Positions 40,976 to 52,700 of a stretch of 64,000 nucleotides of DNA are shown here, in pieces. The notes under the pieces were generated by a model. It ran no database searches. It was not told the DNA's origin and was given only the letters and a program-made list of their open reading frames with translations. A program made the position numbers and the translations under genes. Positions within the stretch are counted from its first letter, which is position 1. Every line of letters starts with the position of its first letter. This stretch comes from Bilabrum cf. latius. Lineage: Eukaryota; Bigyra: Bicosoecida; Bigyra; Bicosoecida. The stretch spans positions 682,001 to 746,000 of the forward strand of contig OZ237766.1 of assembly GCA_965178125.1 (NCBI GenBank). Direction: 5' to 3'.

Positions 40976-43747
40976 TCCCGCGACACATCGTGGCAGTGGG
41001 GTCAGTTGCACTGGCACGCCGGACTCAGGGCATACGGGAAACACCCGCCCCTGGGAACACCGAACGAACAGGAGAGCTCTCGCCCGCACAAACCTACGCC
41101 TAGCAGATATACTGGCCGCACCGAGCTCCATGGAGCCGAGCACTCGTCCCTGGACCTAGACCGGCAGGGTGCTGTTGCTGCTGACAAGGCCACCGGCAGG
41201 GGCAGGGGCAGGGACAAGACCCGCCCGCCACCAGCAGGACATGCCCATCACGCTGCCAAGGCACCCAGTGCTGGTGAAAGGCCACTTAACGCTTCACTCG
41301 CTAGACAGCCGCCTGTTCGCGGTAGGACAGCGGGGAATCGGGGTGGAGTGGCTGAGACAAAAGGGATGGGGAGGGGTCCTCCCCACCATGGGGGGGGCAG
41401 GGGCACTGCCAGGCCCATTGCATCACATGCCGCAGCCATGCCAAGGGAACAGGAGACGATGCAGGTGCACCTACAACAGTAGCACAGGCCAGTGCAGCAT
41501 CAACAGTAGCACAGGCCAGTGCACCTACAACAGTAGCACAGGCCAGTGCAGCATCAACAGTAGCACAGGCCAGTGCAGCATCAGCAGGCCGGGCATCCAC
41601 GGCTAGACCAGGGGCATGCGGGGCGAGAGACATGGCAGGGCCCTGCCTCAAATGGGCTCGCTTCTAGCGGTGTGACGAGTGTATCGGAGCTGGCCAGCAC
41701 GGTCGCCAGCGTGCAGCAGGAAGCGGTTGCAACCATCGAGAAGGCCCGTAGGCTGCTTGACAGGAGCGAGGGGTCCGAGCATGGGGCGCAGCAGAGGGTG
41801 ATGGGTGGCAGGAATGGATTGGGACAAGAGTAGGGACGGGGACGGGGACATGGATCTGGCGTTGGGTATAGTCCGCTGGAATCAGGTGCTACAGGGTAGT
41901 ATGCCGGTGCTGCACCTGACATTGGTGCTGATGCTGGTGCTGGTGCTGGTGCTGGTGCTGGTGCTGGTGCTGGTGCTGGTGCTGGTGCTGGTGCTGGTGC
42001 TGGTGCTGGTGCTGGTGCTGGTGCTGGTGCTGGTGCTAGCCGAGGTGGAAGTGGCGCATGGACGACGGCTGGAGTTCGGTCCTTCGTGAACGGAGATGCG
42101 GGATTGATGGGCGCGAGCAATGTGACGAGTGGATCTCGATCGGGATCGATCCTGCGGCTGCCCCCTGCCTCCCCGCGGGGCAGGATGCAAGGCAATTGGA
42201 GCGACTCGGGAGTATGCGTGGCCCCAGCCGAAGGAAGTGATGATGCTGCCGGACAAGCGCCCGGGGGGACACACGTGCTTGCTAAGTTGCGGTCGAACGG
42301 CGGCAGTCCACCGGTGGACTGGTGGGGCATAGATTCTCCACCCGCTGCTGCTGCTGCTGGAGCTGCACCCCCCCTTCAGCATCGGTCGAGCGTCGGGGCC
42401 GGAGGCAGTGCGGATGGTGGCAGTGCAATGCAGGAGGGGTCGAGCGTCGGGGCCGGAGGCAGTGCGGATGGTGGCAGTGCAATGCAGGAAGGGTCAGATG
42501 GTGGCAGTGCAATGCGGGAGGGATTGAATGGTCAAGCGCGTGTGAAGCACCACCCTGCAGTGCACCTGTCCAGCAGGCCCGCCTCTCCCCCGCCGCAGCC
42601 CATCCGACTCAGCTAGGTCCCACTTGGCCTGGACTTCCTGCGGAGAACGGGTCACGACAGGGGCGAGAGACTAGGCCGGGCAGAAGGGCACAACTCAGGC
42701 AATAGTCGCGATGCACGAAAACCGAACAGGGCGGCAGCAGCGCCAGGCTGGGAGGTGCAGTACCATGCGGAGCCAAGGTCCGATGGGCAGCAGTGGTAGG
42801 CTGGGGCCCTCCTGGATCTGGCCATGGATCACTCGTCACACCTAGATACACCACAACAGGCAGCAGCCGGCCGCAGTGCAGCATCATCGCCCTCCCCGTT
42901 CGACTCCCCCGTGCCAGTTCCAGACCGTGTGACGAGTGCATCGGGAGGGGCATAGCTGCTGCCTGCTCCCCGCGGCCCAGGCACTGCATCGGCCCCAGCC
43001 ACTGGTCCTGCGGTGGCCTCTGCGTAGGCGCATGGCCAGGCGCATGGACGTGAAGTTCTGAGGTATGCCAGCCCGTCGGCGGGTGGGAGCCGCGCTGCCA
43101 GTGGGGTGGTGGTGCTGTCGGAGCCGTTGCGCGCGATCTCCAGTAGCAGCGGCAGCGGGGCTATGAGCGGGAATGATGGTACATAGAAGACCGGGAATGG
43201 CGACAGGTCTCTATCCCAAGGGGGTGCCTTCACCGGCGAGCAGACAGAGCTGCAGGAGACCGTGGCGGCCATGGTGCGCGGGTGCGACGCGGTGTACCTG
43301 GATATGGGTGCAGCGCATGGTGGTGCGGGGGCCCGGTACCGCGTTCGTCTATTCGTGCTGCCAGACATGAGCGCCGTGGCGTGGGTGGGCAAACCGGAAC
43401 TGGTGGGCGGTGATCTTGGTGCATCGCACGGTGGTGCGCATGGGGGGCGAGCGCTCGAGGCCAGTAGTCACCATGGGGCTAGCAAGAGCTTGGATGGGAG
43501 CGGGAACGAAAGCAGACAGGAGGACGAAGCCGTTGGGGCGAGCTATCCCCTGTGGCAGGTGGGCATCAATGACATCGAAGGCGTGGACCCGCGAGGGTGG
43601 GAACAGCGAGGTGGAGCAGGTGACGCTTGGCCCCTGCAGATCAGGAGCGGCTTGTACTCTGCCCCGCTTCGGTTTGAGCTCGGGTCGGAAGGGGAGAGGC
43701 GCCGGTGGACAAGCGGGCTAGAGGTGCTGCGGAAGATTTCATTGTGA
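39995..43747 (+). CDS. 1250-residue low-complexity protein with C-terminal PH-like domain, very rich in UAG
   Basis: One frame from ATG 39995 (MSTLREILLPARLDAQQPQARE) to TGA 43745. It crosses about 14 TAG codons, including a tandem TAG-TAG (40040-40045), four at 27-bp intervals in the (QHRPVQHQQ)n repeat (41480-41563), and others at 40427, 41831, 41897, 42614, 42797, 42953, 43025 and 43184. The N-terminus has LLLSGEIYRTGTVVRRHARLDEDV. The C-terminal 170 residues resemble a PH-like domain: AMVRGCDAVYLDMG, YRVRLFVLPDMSAVAWVGK, ASYPLWQVGINDIEGVDP, PLRFELGSEGERRRWTSGLE. The middle has (AP)n and (GA)n tracts. Membrane or lipid binding is a guess from the domain. Frame continuity across all pieces is the main evidence. 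Confidence 0.6.
40906..40978 (+). repeat. GCTCCT hexamer tandem, (Ala-Pro)n
   Basis: About eleven copies of GCTCCT encoding alternating Ala-Pro, a stiff linker in the PH-like protein. Confidence 0.93.
41475..41583 (+). repeat. 27-bp tandem repeat, each unit with an in-frame TAG
   Basis: Four units of 27 bp, CAACAGTAGCACAGGCCAGT and similar, each with one in-frame TAG that would read as Gln in QQQHRPVQH. Amplification of TAG with the repeat shows it is tolerated. Confidence 0.9.
41934..42037 (+). repeat. GGTGCT hexamer tandem, (Gly-Ala)n
   Basis: About 17 tandem copies of GGTGCT encoding (Gly-Ala)n. Confidence 0.95.
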
Positions 43748-43958
43748 GAGTGTGTTGAATAATAATGTACATGTGATTTATACCACCCGATCATGGCAAT
43801 GGATGGCTCGGATCCAGAGCACCCCGGATTCTCGCATAAGTACAAATGAGCGAGCTTGGCAACATGAATTATAACTTATTTACTGTACAGTGTACACAGC
43901 AGGTACGGGTACAGAGTAAGAAGGTACCCTTGTAACTGGCCGTCAGTCGCATCATGAG

Positions 43959-46462
43959 TCATGACCCGCTACCGCCCCCGCCAGCCTTGGGGCTTCCACT
44001 CTCACCTACCTTGCGGGCCTTGCCCCAGTCCACTCGATAGGACCGGGGTGCGCGCTCGCCACCCCTCCCGCCCGCCCGCTTCACCACCCCTCCGCCCGCG
44101 AGAGCCGCGTTGTGCAGGAACCGCTGGTCCCACACTGCCGTGCCATCGCTTGACGCCGATTGAATCGAGTGCACTCCGCCTGCGCTTGCAACCCGCGGTC
44201 CCCCGATACCGGCCCGGTAGGACTGCGGCACGCGATGCACCCCATCTCCCCGTCCAGTGCGCCACCTGGCCCCGGTGATAGTGTCCTTCCGCTCGGCAGC
44301 GGGCCCCTAGCCCATCTGCTCCCCTGCAGCTCTATCGAGTGCGGCAGGCTCCTCCTCCTCATCTTCCTGCCTGCGCACGTGGGAGACGTCCCCCAGTTTG
44401 CGCCCCCTGCTCCAGTCTACCTTGTGCCTACCCATTGCTGCCCTCTCCTTTGCCCTCCTAACCAGAGCAGGGGACACGTCGCCGTCTCTGTTCCTTGGTC
44501 TTGCTCTTGCTCTCTCATCGCCGTGTGGGCGGCTTTTCGTGTCTCCTACTTTGCGACCCCTGGTCAAATCTACCCGAGCCCGTGTGTCCCGGGGATCAAA
44601 CCCGTGCGCTCCGAACACCGTGTGCAGCTTTTTGCGATGACTACTCGCATCAGCATCGAAGCCAACGAATGTTCCCTTAGGGTACATACCCCCCATGTAC
44701 ACCTCAGGGTGCCACTACTCCCGAGGCAGGTCTTCAGGCAGCACATGGCGTGCCCCGCTGTCTCCAACAGCCCGCCGCCTCCCTTCCCTACGCGCCAGCC
44801 GATGCTTCCACTCCGTCTCGATGTGCTGAAGCACGGCCACGCACTCGGTGTGCCCCCCCCGCTCGGCAGCCTCCAGGGCGGAGATGCCTCCTATAGAATC
44901 TGCACAGATCTCCGCGCATCCCTTGATCTCCAGCCCACCTGCCAGCACGCCTAGCCTCGCCCGCTTGGCCAGCTCCATGGGCCTACCCTCCGCGGCTGCC
45001 TGGAACATTAGCCTTGCATCCCGCTATGCGTCGCATGCGGTGCGATATCGGACGATTTCCGACGACCGAAGCATCCATGGGACGAGGCCACGGGCCTTCG
45101 CCACCATGTAGTCGCTAGCTCTGATCCTCACCTTGAGGTAGTGGATCCAGTCGTTGCGCGAGGCACCCCGGGGTGGCCCTGGAGTGCGCCTGGCTGCGTC
45201 ATTGATGCCTCTTCCCCAGCGCTAAGCGGCAGTTTCGCGATGCTGTGGTGCGAATGGAGAGCAGCCAGCGTGCATGTGACGGTCACGGAGGAACTGTTCA
45301 GATAGTGCCTGGGTGTTACGCAGGTACACGCCACTTAAGGGATAAATAAGGGGCTAGTGTTGACCCCTGTGGATCTACTCACGAGCCCCTGCTCCCTGTG
45401 CACATCGACGCCTGCCTCGATGAGGACAGCGCATGCTAGCACGTGGCAGTTTTCAGCGGCGGCATGCAAGGGACTCCACTAGGTCTGTGCTAGCGAAAAG
45501 GAAGGGAGGGGGCAAACTACGAGTGCCAGTCATTACCGAAGCACTGATCCTGGTTTAACCCAGGACTGCTGACGCCTCACGGTGTGCACAGCTTTCTCGT
45601 TCAGCAGCAGCTTGCATACTTCCGCATGCCCGTTGCTAGCAGCAACGAAGAGTGGTGTGCGTCCTCGCTGCGAGCTAGAGGTTGGGGGCAGAACATGAAT
45701 CGATCCAAGATACGGTATCCAGGCATCGTCGCTGGATCCTGGGCTTCGGGTGTTAGCGTGCAGGCTGCTCACCTTATCCGGTTCGTTCTTATCTGCGCCA
45801 TGCTTCAGAAGAACTTTAGCAGTCTGGACGTGCCCTTTGGAGCAGGCTGCCAGCATCGGGGTACTGCCGTCCTGCGACACCGGATGGGCACACACACCGA
45901 GAAGAAGCTGTTTGGCCAAGCAGCTACGCGCGCAGTCATCCATTTACCAACTTCCTTACATGATCTTTGAAGGAAACACTCGCTCCAGCGTCCAGTAGCA
46001 TATCGCATATTTCTTCGTGGCCACAAGACGCAGATTCCGAAAGGACCGTGCTTGACTTGCCGTCCTGCGGTTTCACAGCTGGTACTACTAGTACTGGAAG
46101 GTTACCCGGGTAAGTCCTTGTTCACCTATTAATTGCCTCGAATCTTTAATCTCACTTTCTCAAACACTTTGTTTAGTAACGTCGAAAGTGCCCCTTTGTC
46201 CCGTGGAGTGCGCAGAACATGAAGAACAGTATCATTTTCACCCTTGCTTGAGGCTTGGAACAGGCGTGCAAATCTGAAAAGGCAATGATGAAAGATAAAT
46301 GCGACATGCCTCATATGAACAAGAAAATCGAAGCCAGTATTTTCGACCGCGACGCTGACACTGGCAGGGATCCCTGCCAGGCTCAACAATAGGTCTATTC
46401 GTCCGTCCAAAAGCTACGACCAGAAAACATCTTATTTAAAAATCTCACTCTCTGCTTTCCAT
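43959..46462 (-). CDS. Ankyrin-repeat protein, 7 exons, with C-terminal RGRKxGD repeats
   Basis: 624 residues. Exons: 46449-46462 (14 bp: ATGGAAAGCAGAGA), 46156-46273, 45960-46064, 45773-45871, 45581-45667, 45383-45484, 43959-45308; donors GTGAGA, GTGAGA, GTAAGG, GTGAGC, GTGAGG, GTGAGT; all acceptors CAG. Exons 3-6 each encode one ankyrin repeat (such as DGSTPMLAACSKGHVQTAKV and RGRTPLFVAASNGHAEVCKL) with phase-0 introns. The last exon holds the lineage module ARLMFQAAAEGRPMELAKRA-RLGVLAGGLE and three copies of VDxxRGRKxGD-like sequence (VDLTRGRKVGD, VDWSRGRKLGD, VDWGKARKVGE). TAG is Gln in TQWSPLHAAAEN (first codons of exon 6), AAQRWG, ACDAQRDA, REQWHPE and MGQGPA. It ends in TGA. The structure is consistent in length and phase throughout, so confidence is high; function unknown. 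Confidence 0.85.
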
Positions 46463-47091
46463 CGGCTAAATAACACACACAAGGTCTTGTTCTGTCTTGA
46501 AACTTGAGGTCTGGCTGGTCAGGTCACTTCTAGCGCACTCAAGTGCACGTAACTATACCGGGGAGCTCGGCTCACCGGCACTCACAAATGATAGCAAAGA
46601 AGCATACAATGGTACCAAGTGAGAGCTTCCTAGCAAGACAATTGGACCAGATCAGTTGATCTAATCCGCCCACCATCCCAGCCTGCGCCGGATCATGCTG
46701 GCGCGGCAACCCCTGTCCCCCCCACAAGTCCAAGGCCATGCTGACAGACCCCGAAGGGCAATCAGCACGGCCGTTGCGGGCCTGCAAGGGGGGCCATCAA
46801 GCAAGACTACCCCCTGGGATGATGGGTGGAGGTGGGAAACCACCACCACCTTGAGTAGTAAACAAGTGCAACCTAGAATGTGGTGAGCCTCTATTGATGA
46901 TGACGAGTGCTAATCCGCACGATCTGAAAATTGGCTCCATTCCAAATACTACCAGCGGGAGTGTAGCGCGTGGTAGACCATAAATTGAACATCAGTTTAG
47001 CATGGATAGTGCATGGCGCGGTACACAAGCAACAGCAGTGCATGTTCCGAGCAACGGTCAAGGGTGCAATCGCTCCAATCCGATGCGAGTA
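46463..47091. other. Intergenic region without a supported protein gene
   Basis: 629 bp between the ankyrin gene start and the WDR5 stop (both minus). It has a GC-rich island (46660-46860) with no convincing frame, followed by a possible small-RNA-like hairpin (46885-46937, see its own entry). Confidence 0.5.
46885..46937 (+). ncRNA. Possible box C/D-like small RNA
   Basis: A GAGCC/GGCTC terminal stem encloses TGATGATGA (box C-like) and CTGA (box D-like), with an inner GTGC/GCAC hairpin, in an otherwise empty gap. At 53 nt it is short for a snoRNA and no guide target can be tested here, so it may be chance. Confidence 0.2.
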
Positions 47092-48678
47092 TCAGGAAGC
47101 CATGGCAGCTGCGCCCCCACTGCTGCCCTTGGCACCACTCCCTTCCTCCTCCACCTCCTCCCCTACACCCGCCCCACTTGCACCTCCATCCACCGGCAGC
47201 CCGTTCCCGAGCCCGTCATCGGACCACACACGCACGGTGGGATCCAGGTCCAGTCCACCAGAGGCCAGGGCGTCGTACTTCGTGCTGGCATCCACCGCCA
47301 GCACGCTGTCTCTGTGCCCCGACAGCACCGCCGCGACCGCCCTGGACTGCAGGTCATAGGCGTACACGAGGTTGTTCTCGCTGCCAGTGATCACCCACTG
47401 GCGCCTGGGCTGGGTCACGCTGAATGCGCAGAACCCGCAGAAACGACTGGCCTTGTGCTTGTCGTATGTCTTCACGGGCTTGCCCCTCTGCAGCTCCCAC
47501 AGCCTGACCCGGGAGTCGAGCGTGCCCAGCAGCATGAACCTCCCGTTGGGGCTGAACCGCACGCAGCCCACGCACGGGTTGCTGTCGCTCAGCAGAGTCC
47601 TCACGTGCGTCCCCCGGGCCGTGTCCCAGACCCTGGCCATCCCGTCAAAGGACCCAGAGGCCAGGTGGGACCCGTCCCTGTTGAAGTCCACGGAGGTGAT
47701 GGGGTCTCCGTGGGCTGCCAGGCGGTACACCTCCCGCGCCGCCCTCACGTCCCACAGGCGCAGAGACTCGTCGTACCCGCCCGATGCGACCAGGTTGCCG
47801 CGAGGAGACCACGCAGTGCAGAAGGCAAAGTTTTTGTGCCCGCTTAGGCAGCGCGCCTCCTTGCCCTGCGGAGATGGTGGGAACAGGGGCGATCGTCGAC
47901 AGAGCAGAGTATGGAGCACCGAGAGAGGCAGCAGCTCAAGATCGGTTTGCGGCCGATTCACTGATTGCGAAGTTGAACATGATACCGACGATACACGAAG
48001 CTTCGACGAATTCGGCTAGTCATCCGCCAAAGTTGCTTCCAGGCTCACCGTTGTCACATCCCACAATCGGACCGTGCAGTCATCCGACGCCGTAGCCAGC
48101 AGATCGCCGGTGGGTGCCCACGCGCAATCGTTTAGACCATGCCGATGCCCCTTGAGCGTCGTAAGGGCGACGCCGGTGCTCGCATTCCACAGTCTAGCCG
48201 TCTTGTCAGCAGCTGCGTGAGCTCGGAGTGCAACAGAGAACGACGCGTTGGATGACGGATGCGCCATGCCTTGCTTGACTGGCAGCATAAAGCAACTGAT
48301 ATAAAATGCCGCTTCCGATCCAGATTGTACTTATTGGCGCGCTTGGTACACCCCGCGCGACTGGTTTCACTCGGAACAGCAAGGAGAACTGCAAGCCCAC
48401 TCACATACACTAGCAAGGATCACGTCATTGGGCTTGTACTTCACGCTAGACACAGCCTTTGTATGGCCACGTAACTCGAACCGCTACCGAAAGCGCGGAC
48501 GCCTTGTGGTTGGGCCAGGTGAGTCTTTGGTCGGGGCACTGTTGCCGTCACTTTTTGAGTGATTGCTAGCCGCCACGCCTGTTGGTGTGCTGGACGGCAC
48601 ACCCCTGGCCTGCGAAGATGCTTCGGTTGTTGTACTACTCTATTGCGAGGGTGCTTGCAATCCGGCGGCCGAGGACAT
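47092..48678 (-). CDS. WDR5: WDR5-like WD40 protein (SET1/MLL complex subunit), 3 exons
   Basis: 403 residues; exons 48405-48678, 48049-48212 and 47092-47865, introns of 192 and 183 bp with GTGAGT and GTGAGC donors and CAG acceptors. After a 60-residue polar N-terminus come seven WD repeats in WDR5 order: FELRGHTKAVSSVKYKPND, LASVSADKTARLW, ASDDCTVRLWDVTTGKEARC, GYDESLRLWDV, FNRDGSHLASGSFDGMARVW, VRFSPNGRFMLLGTLDSRVR, WVITGSENNLVYAYDL, VRVWSDDG. The first splice (GTAT|CTGCTGAC) rebuilds VSADKT exactly. WDR5 scaffolds histone H3K4 methyltransferases. TAG is Gln in PSQQSS and PRFRQRFELRG. It ends in TGA. A Gly/Glu-rich tail extends the family's usual end. The gene diverges from the EF-hand gene over 131 bp. 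Confidence 0.92.
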
Positions 48679-48809
48679 GTACCCCGGTCCGAAAGTGGGC
48701 AAAAATCCACAGCAGATCATCGAGGGAAGACTCCACGATCCAGCTCCGATCGTTTGAGGCATCTAGCCGTTCCGTCACTTCGATTCCAAACAAAAACGAT
48801 TCAAATAGC

Positions 48810-49580
48810 ATGGCAGCTAGCTCTGGAGCCGCGCATTCTGCCGCCGGTGGTGGTGCAGAGCCAAAAGATGTTACGTAGGATGAAAGCAAGCAGCTCAGGA
48901 GGGTATTCGACTACTTGTGCGACTATGCTGCCAAGAGCAAGCTGGAACGCGAACGACAGCCAAAGTTAGAGCGAAAGAGTAAAATTTTGGCATACAAAAA
49001 GAATCCTGATGCAGTAAAAATTGTTGATGATACGGGCCGAGAGCTCACTGCTGCCTAGATTGATGCAGAGCTGCGACGAATAGACGAGGAGTGCGAGGCG
49101 ATCACGTCGAGCATTCGGGAGATCGAAGACAAGGCAGACAAGAAAATCCACCCACGGGATCTTATGGAAGCGATCGCAAAGCTAGGAAAGCGCTCATCGA
49201 AGAAGGAAATCGAAGACATGATCTGGGAGGTGGACGAGAACCTGGACGGTTGCGTGGACTGGGACGAGTTCCAGCTCATGTTCGAGCGCAACGTGAAGGA
49301 CACGACCGGCCTGGAGCCATACCACCTATTTGCAGTCGTGCAGTTCATGATGTACGACAAGGACGGGGGCGGGGAGGTGAGCGTGGACGAGACCATGCAC
49401 ATGCTGTACGCCCGGTACGGCAGGGAGCGGCTGTAGGAGGAGATGAAGGCGCTGTTCGGGGACGAGCTGAATGCCACGGGGGACGCCACTCTGACCTTCA
49501 CGGATTACCTGAAGGCAGTGGAGGCCAGACTGCCCAAGAGGAAAGGCAAGCCGGGGGCGGGGTCTGTTGCGGGCAAGTGA
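48810..49580 (+). CDS. EF-hand calcium-binding protein
   Basis: 256 residues, single exon. A charged coiled-coil-like N-terminal half (QLRRVFDYLCDYAAKSKLER, ELRRIDEECEAITSSIREIE) precedes two canonical EF-hand loops: VDENLDGCVDWDEF and YDKDGGGEVSVDET, each with acidic residues at positions 1, 3, 5 and 12. The C-terminus is basic (PKRKGKP). TAG is Gln at KDVTQDES, ELTAAQIDAEL and RERLQEEMKAL, all in polar helical segments. It ends in TGA. No family name can be given beyond EF-hand; axonemal or cytoskeletal roles are possible but unshown. Confidence 0.85.
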
Positions 49581-49738
49581 CGGCCAGTGGGGAAGCAGTG
49601 CGGGCGAGGCCGCCGGGGAGGCGCGCTTTCTTCCTGTTCCAGATATTCTTCTGCGTATAATTTACCCTAACACAACAACCAAACAAAGCGTTCGCATCAT
49701 CGAGCTAATGCGCATCATCTCCCCCATCCCCCTCCCCC

Positions 49739-52700
49739 TCACTGCCCTTGCCCCCGCCCTTGCACGCGCACCCCAATTGCCCGGGCCCGCTGCAGCACCG
49801 CCTCATGAGCCGCCCACAGGGATTCGACCCCGGGATCTCGAGGGACACCAACATTCGATGCACCCTACCACAGCCTATTCGCGGGTCCAAATCCCTGTGC
49901 TTTCGGTGCTGCAGTGTACTGCACCCCTGGAGCCACATCCGGAACAAACGCGGGCTCATGGTTTCGGTAGGCTGGTCGCTGGCCGGCTGCAAGGTACCCC
50001 GCACCACCATGCGGTGCACCCAACCCAGCTTGGCCCCCAAGACCTTGCCCTGCGCTCCCAAAGTCCATGGGCACCCGCCCCCACGCACCGGGGAGCTAAC
50101 CTCCGGCCCCTCCACGGCCCCATTCTCCTGCCCGACCCCATTCCCCTGCCCGACCCCAAGACGGGGTCGGTTGCCCAGGAACGCCCTCACCATCTGTGGG
50201 ACGCAATCCAACGTGGACCACGTGTGTACCGCCAAGCGCACCGTCGAACCCAGACGGCGCATCGGCAACCGCTGCCTCCTTCGCATGGACAGACGGCGCA
50301 TCGGCAGCCGCTGCCTCCTTCGCATGGACAGCCTCGATGCCGCTGGGACGCCGCGAGTGAGACATATACCCAGCGGCCGGGCCTCGGCCTGGGGCTGGGG
50401 CACTATCAGGCGAGGCATAGCCGGTGCTTGCATGATTGCCAGCTCCCGGCCGTGCTCCAGGCCCACCCCCCATCCCCAGGCCCATGCCAGTCACCCCCAG
50501 CCCCAGATAGGGCTGGTGCGACGGGCTCCACTCGGCCCGCTGGCCGAATCCAGGCTGTGCTCGAGCCGCTGCCGCTCTGGCCATGGTCAAACTGGCATCT
50601 GCCACCAGCCTCTGCAACCACTGTCCCTCTGCGTCTCCCTGCCTGTCCTACTCCCCGCCCTTCCCCTCGTCCTTCTCCCCGCCCTTCCCCTCGTCCTGGG
50701 TCTGTGACTGGGTCTGTGACTGGGACTGTGACTGGGACTGTTCCTGGCCACCACTCACAGGTGCACCTTGTGCATCCGATGGTGATGCTTCTTTATCATT
50801 AGGCCCAATCCCCCGTGCATGGTCCGGGGCTAAAGCCCCCCCCAGCGTCTCGAATACAGTGGGCTGCCCCGGTGGAAGCGCATGAGCAGGGGCCTGTGGA
50901 GCCAGCATGCCGGCCCCCTGCACCGCCACCCCCGGGGCACTCCCCCTAGCCATCGCCTCCCTCGCCCACTGCACCGACAGCTCCCGACGGCGAGCGGCGT
51001 CGCCCCCCGGGTCAGCCACCCCCTCCGGCTGTTCCCCGAGAGCAGCGGCAGCGGCCTGCTGCCACCCCTGCGCCATCCTGAAGGTCGCGCCCTCTGCAGT
51101 CGCAGGGTTGCCCGCCCCCGGCACGCCCAGCGAGGCACCCGCCGCGGCCAGCGCCCCCCTCACCTCCGCCTCGCGAGCAGCCCCCGCGCCCCATGCGTCA
51201 GAGGCAAGTCCCAAGGAGGCGCCCAGAAGGCGGTCTGCCTGCCGCCCCGATTCCTCCGCCGCGGCATCGTGGGCCCCCCCCTGCATCCCCAGCTGTGAGG
51301 GGGAGGGCCCGTCCAGCAGCGCGTCAGCAGACCCAGACCCAGACCCAGACCCAGACCCAGACCCAGACCCAGACCCAGACCCGGACCCGGACCCGGACAC
51401 AGGCTGGCTTCCCTGGTCCAGTCCCTCGCCCTCGCCCTCGCCGTGTTCGCCCGCCTGGATCCTCTCTTGTTCCCCGGGCCCACTCGACCCGACGAGTGGC
51501 TTGAACACGGTGGGATGAGCAGCCGGGGCGGGATACGTCGAGGGCCCCACCCCAGCTGCGAGCAAGGCAGCGGCGAGAGGGGGGCCTGCCTACGCGCCCG
51601 CCCCCTTCTGCTGACCTGACAGCGGTGGGACGGACACGGCAGGTGCACCCGGCTGCTCGGGCGCTGGCGGCGGCCTGGGCTGCCTCACGGCCGGCAGCGC
51701 CCGAGCCCACTCCCTGACCTCTGCTGCCTTGTCCTGCACCCCTGCACGGGCCCCCTCTGCAGCCAGCAGCCCAGCTGCCACCTGCCTGCGGTAGCCCTTG
51801 TTCTCCAGCAAGGGGTAGGCCCTCGGCAGCAGCCGCGCCGCTTTGGCCACGTCCTCCGCGCTATCCGACTGGGCCAGACCCAGGACCTCCACCACACCGG
51901 GGCTTTCTCCCAGCGGATCAGCGCCGCTCCCACCACCACCACCATCCCCATCCCCATCCCCATCCCCGCCTGCCGCCGCCCCGCCCCCACCGAGCCGCCC
52001 CGTCCCCCGCAGCCTCTCCAACGCCACTTTCCCCCTCCTGCGCCAACCCTCCGTGGCCCGAGCAGCCGCCGCCAGCTCGTCCTCGAGCTCCCCACCCGCC
52101 TCCTCCTTGGCATCCAGTGCGGCCTGCTCCTGCGCAGATGGCACGCACAGCCCCGGGGGCTCCCCGCTGCCGCTCCCATGCGCCGCCCATGCCTCCTGCA
52201 GCGTGGGCGGGTCGTCTCCCTCCTGCACCCCCGGGGGGATGCTCGCGCCGCCCTTGCCATCGAGACCACCCGCTCCACCGCGGCCATGTTCCTCCTCCTC
52301 TTCCTCCCCCTCCTCCTCTTCCTCCTCCTCCACCGTGGTGTCGACTGCCACGGCCAGAGCAGGCACCCCCGAGGGCAGCAGTCGCACCCACAGGGGCTGC
52401 CGCTGGCCCCTCGCCCTGGCCAGTGCCATGGATGCCCCCTCCTCGGGGGTCCCCGCGCTGGAGGGGTCCTTCCAGGGGTCCTTCAGGGGCAGGCCGCGCC
52501 GACGGGCAGCCTTGCGCTGGGTCCACAGAGAGGCCAGGGCGGGGGCGGGCAGCATGGCAACCGGCCACCCCCCCGGGGCAGCGCCGGCGAGACAGGCCAT
52601 GGCCCGGGGAGGAGGGGGCCTGCGCGCGGGAGGGCTGTCCCCTTTCTCTTCCTCTTCCTCTTGCGCTTGCGCTTGCACCTCGGATGCCGCTTTAGCTTCG

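Noticed and set aside
48018-48048. In-frame readthrough of the second WDR5 intron (TAG then 50 residues)
   Set aside because: The frame is open through TAG, but removing 47866-48048 rebuilds the WD-repeat junction VTTGKEARC exactly, with proper GTGAGC and CAG sites.
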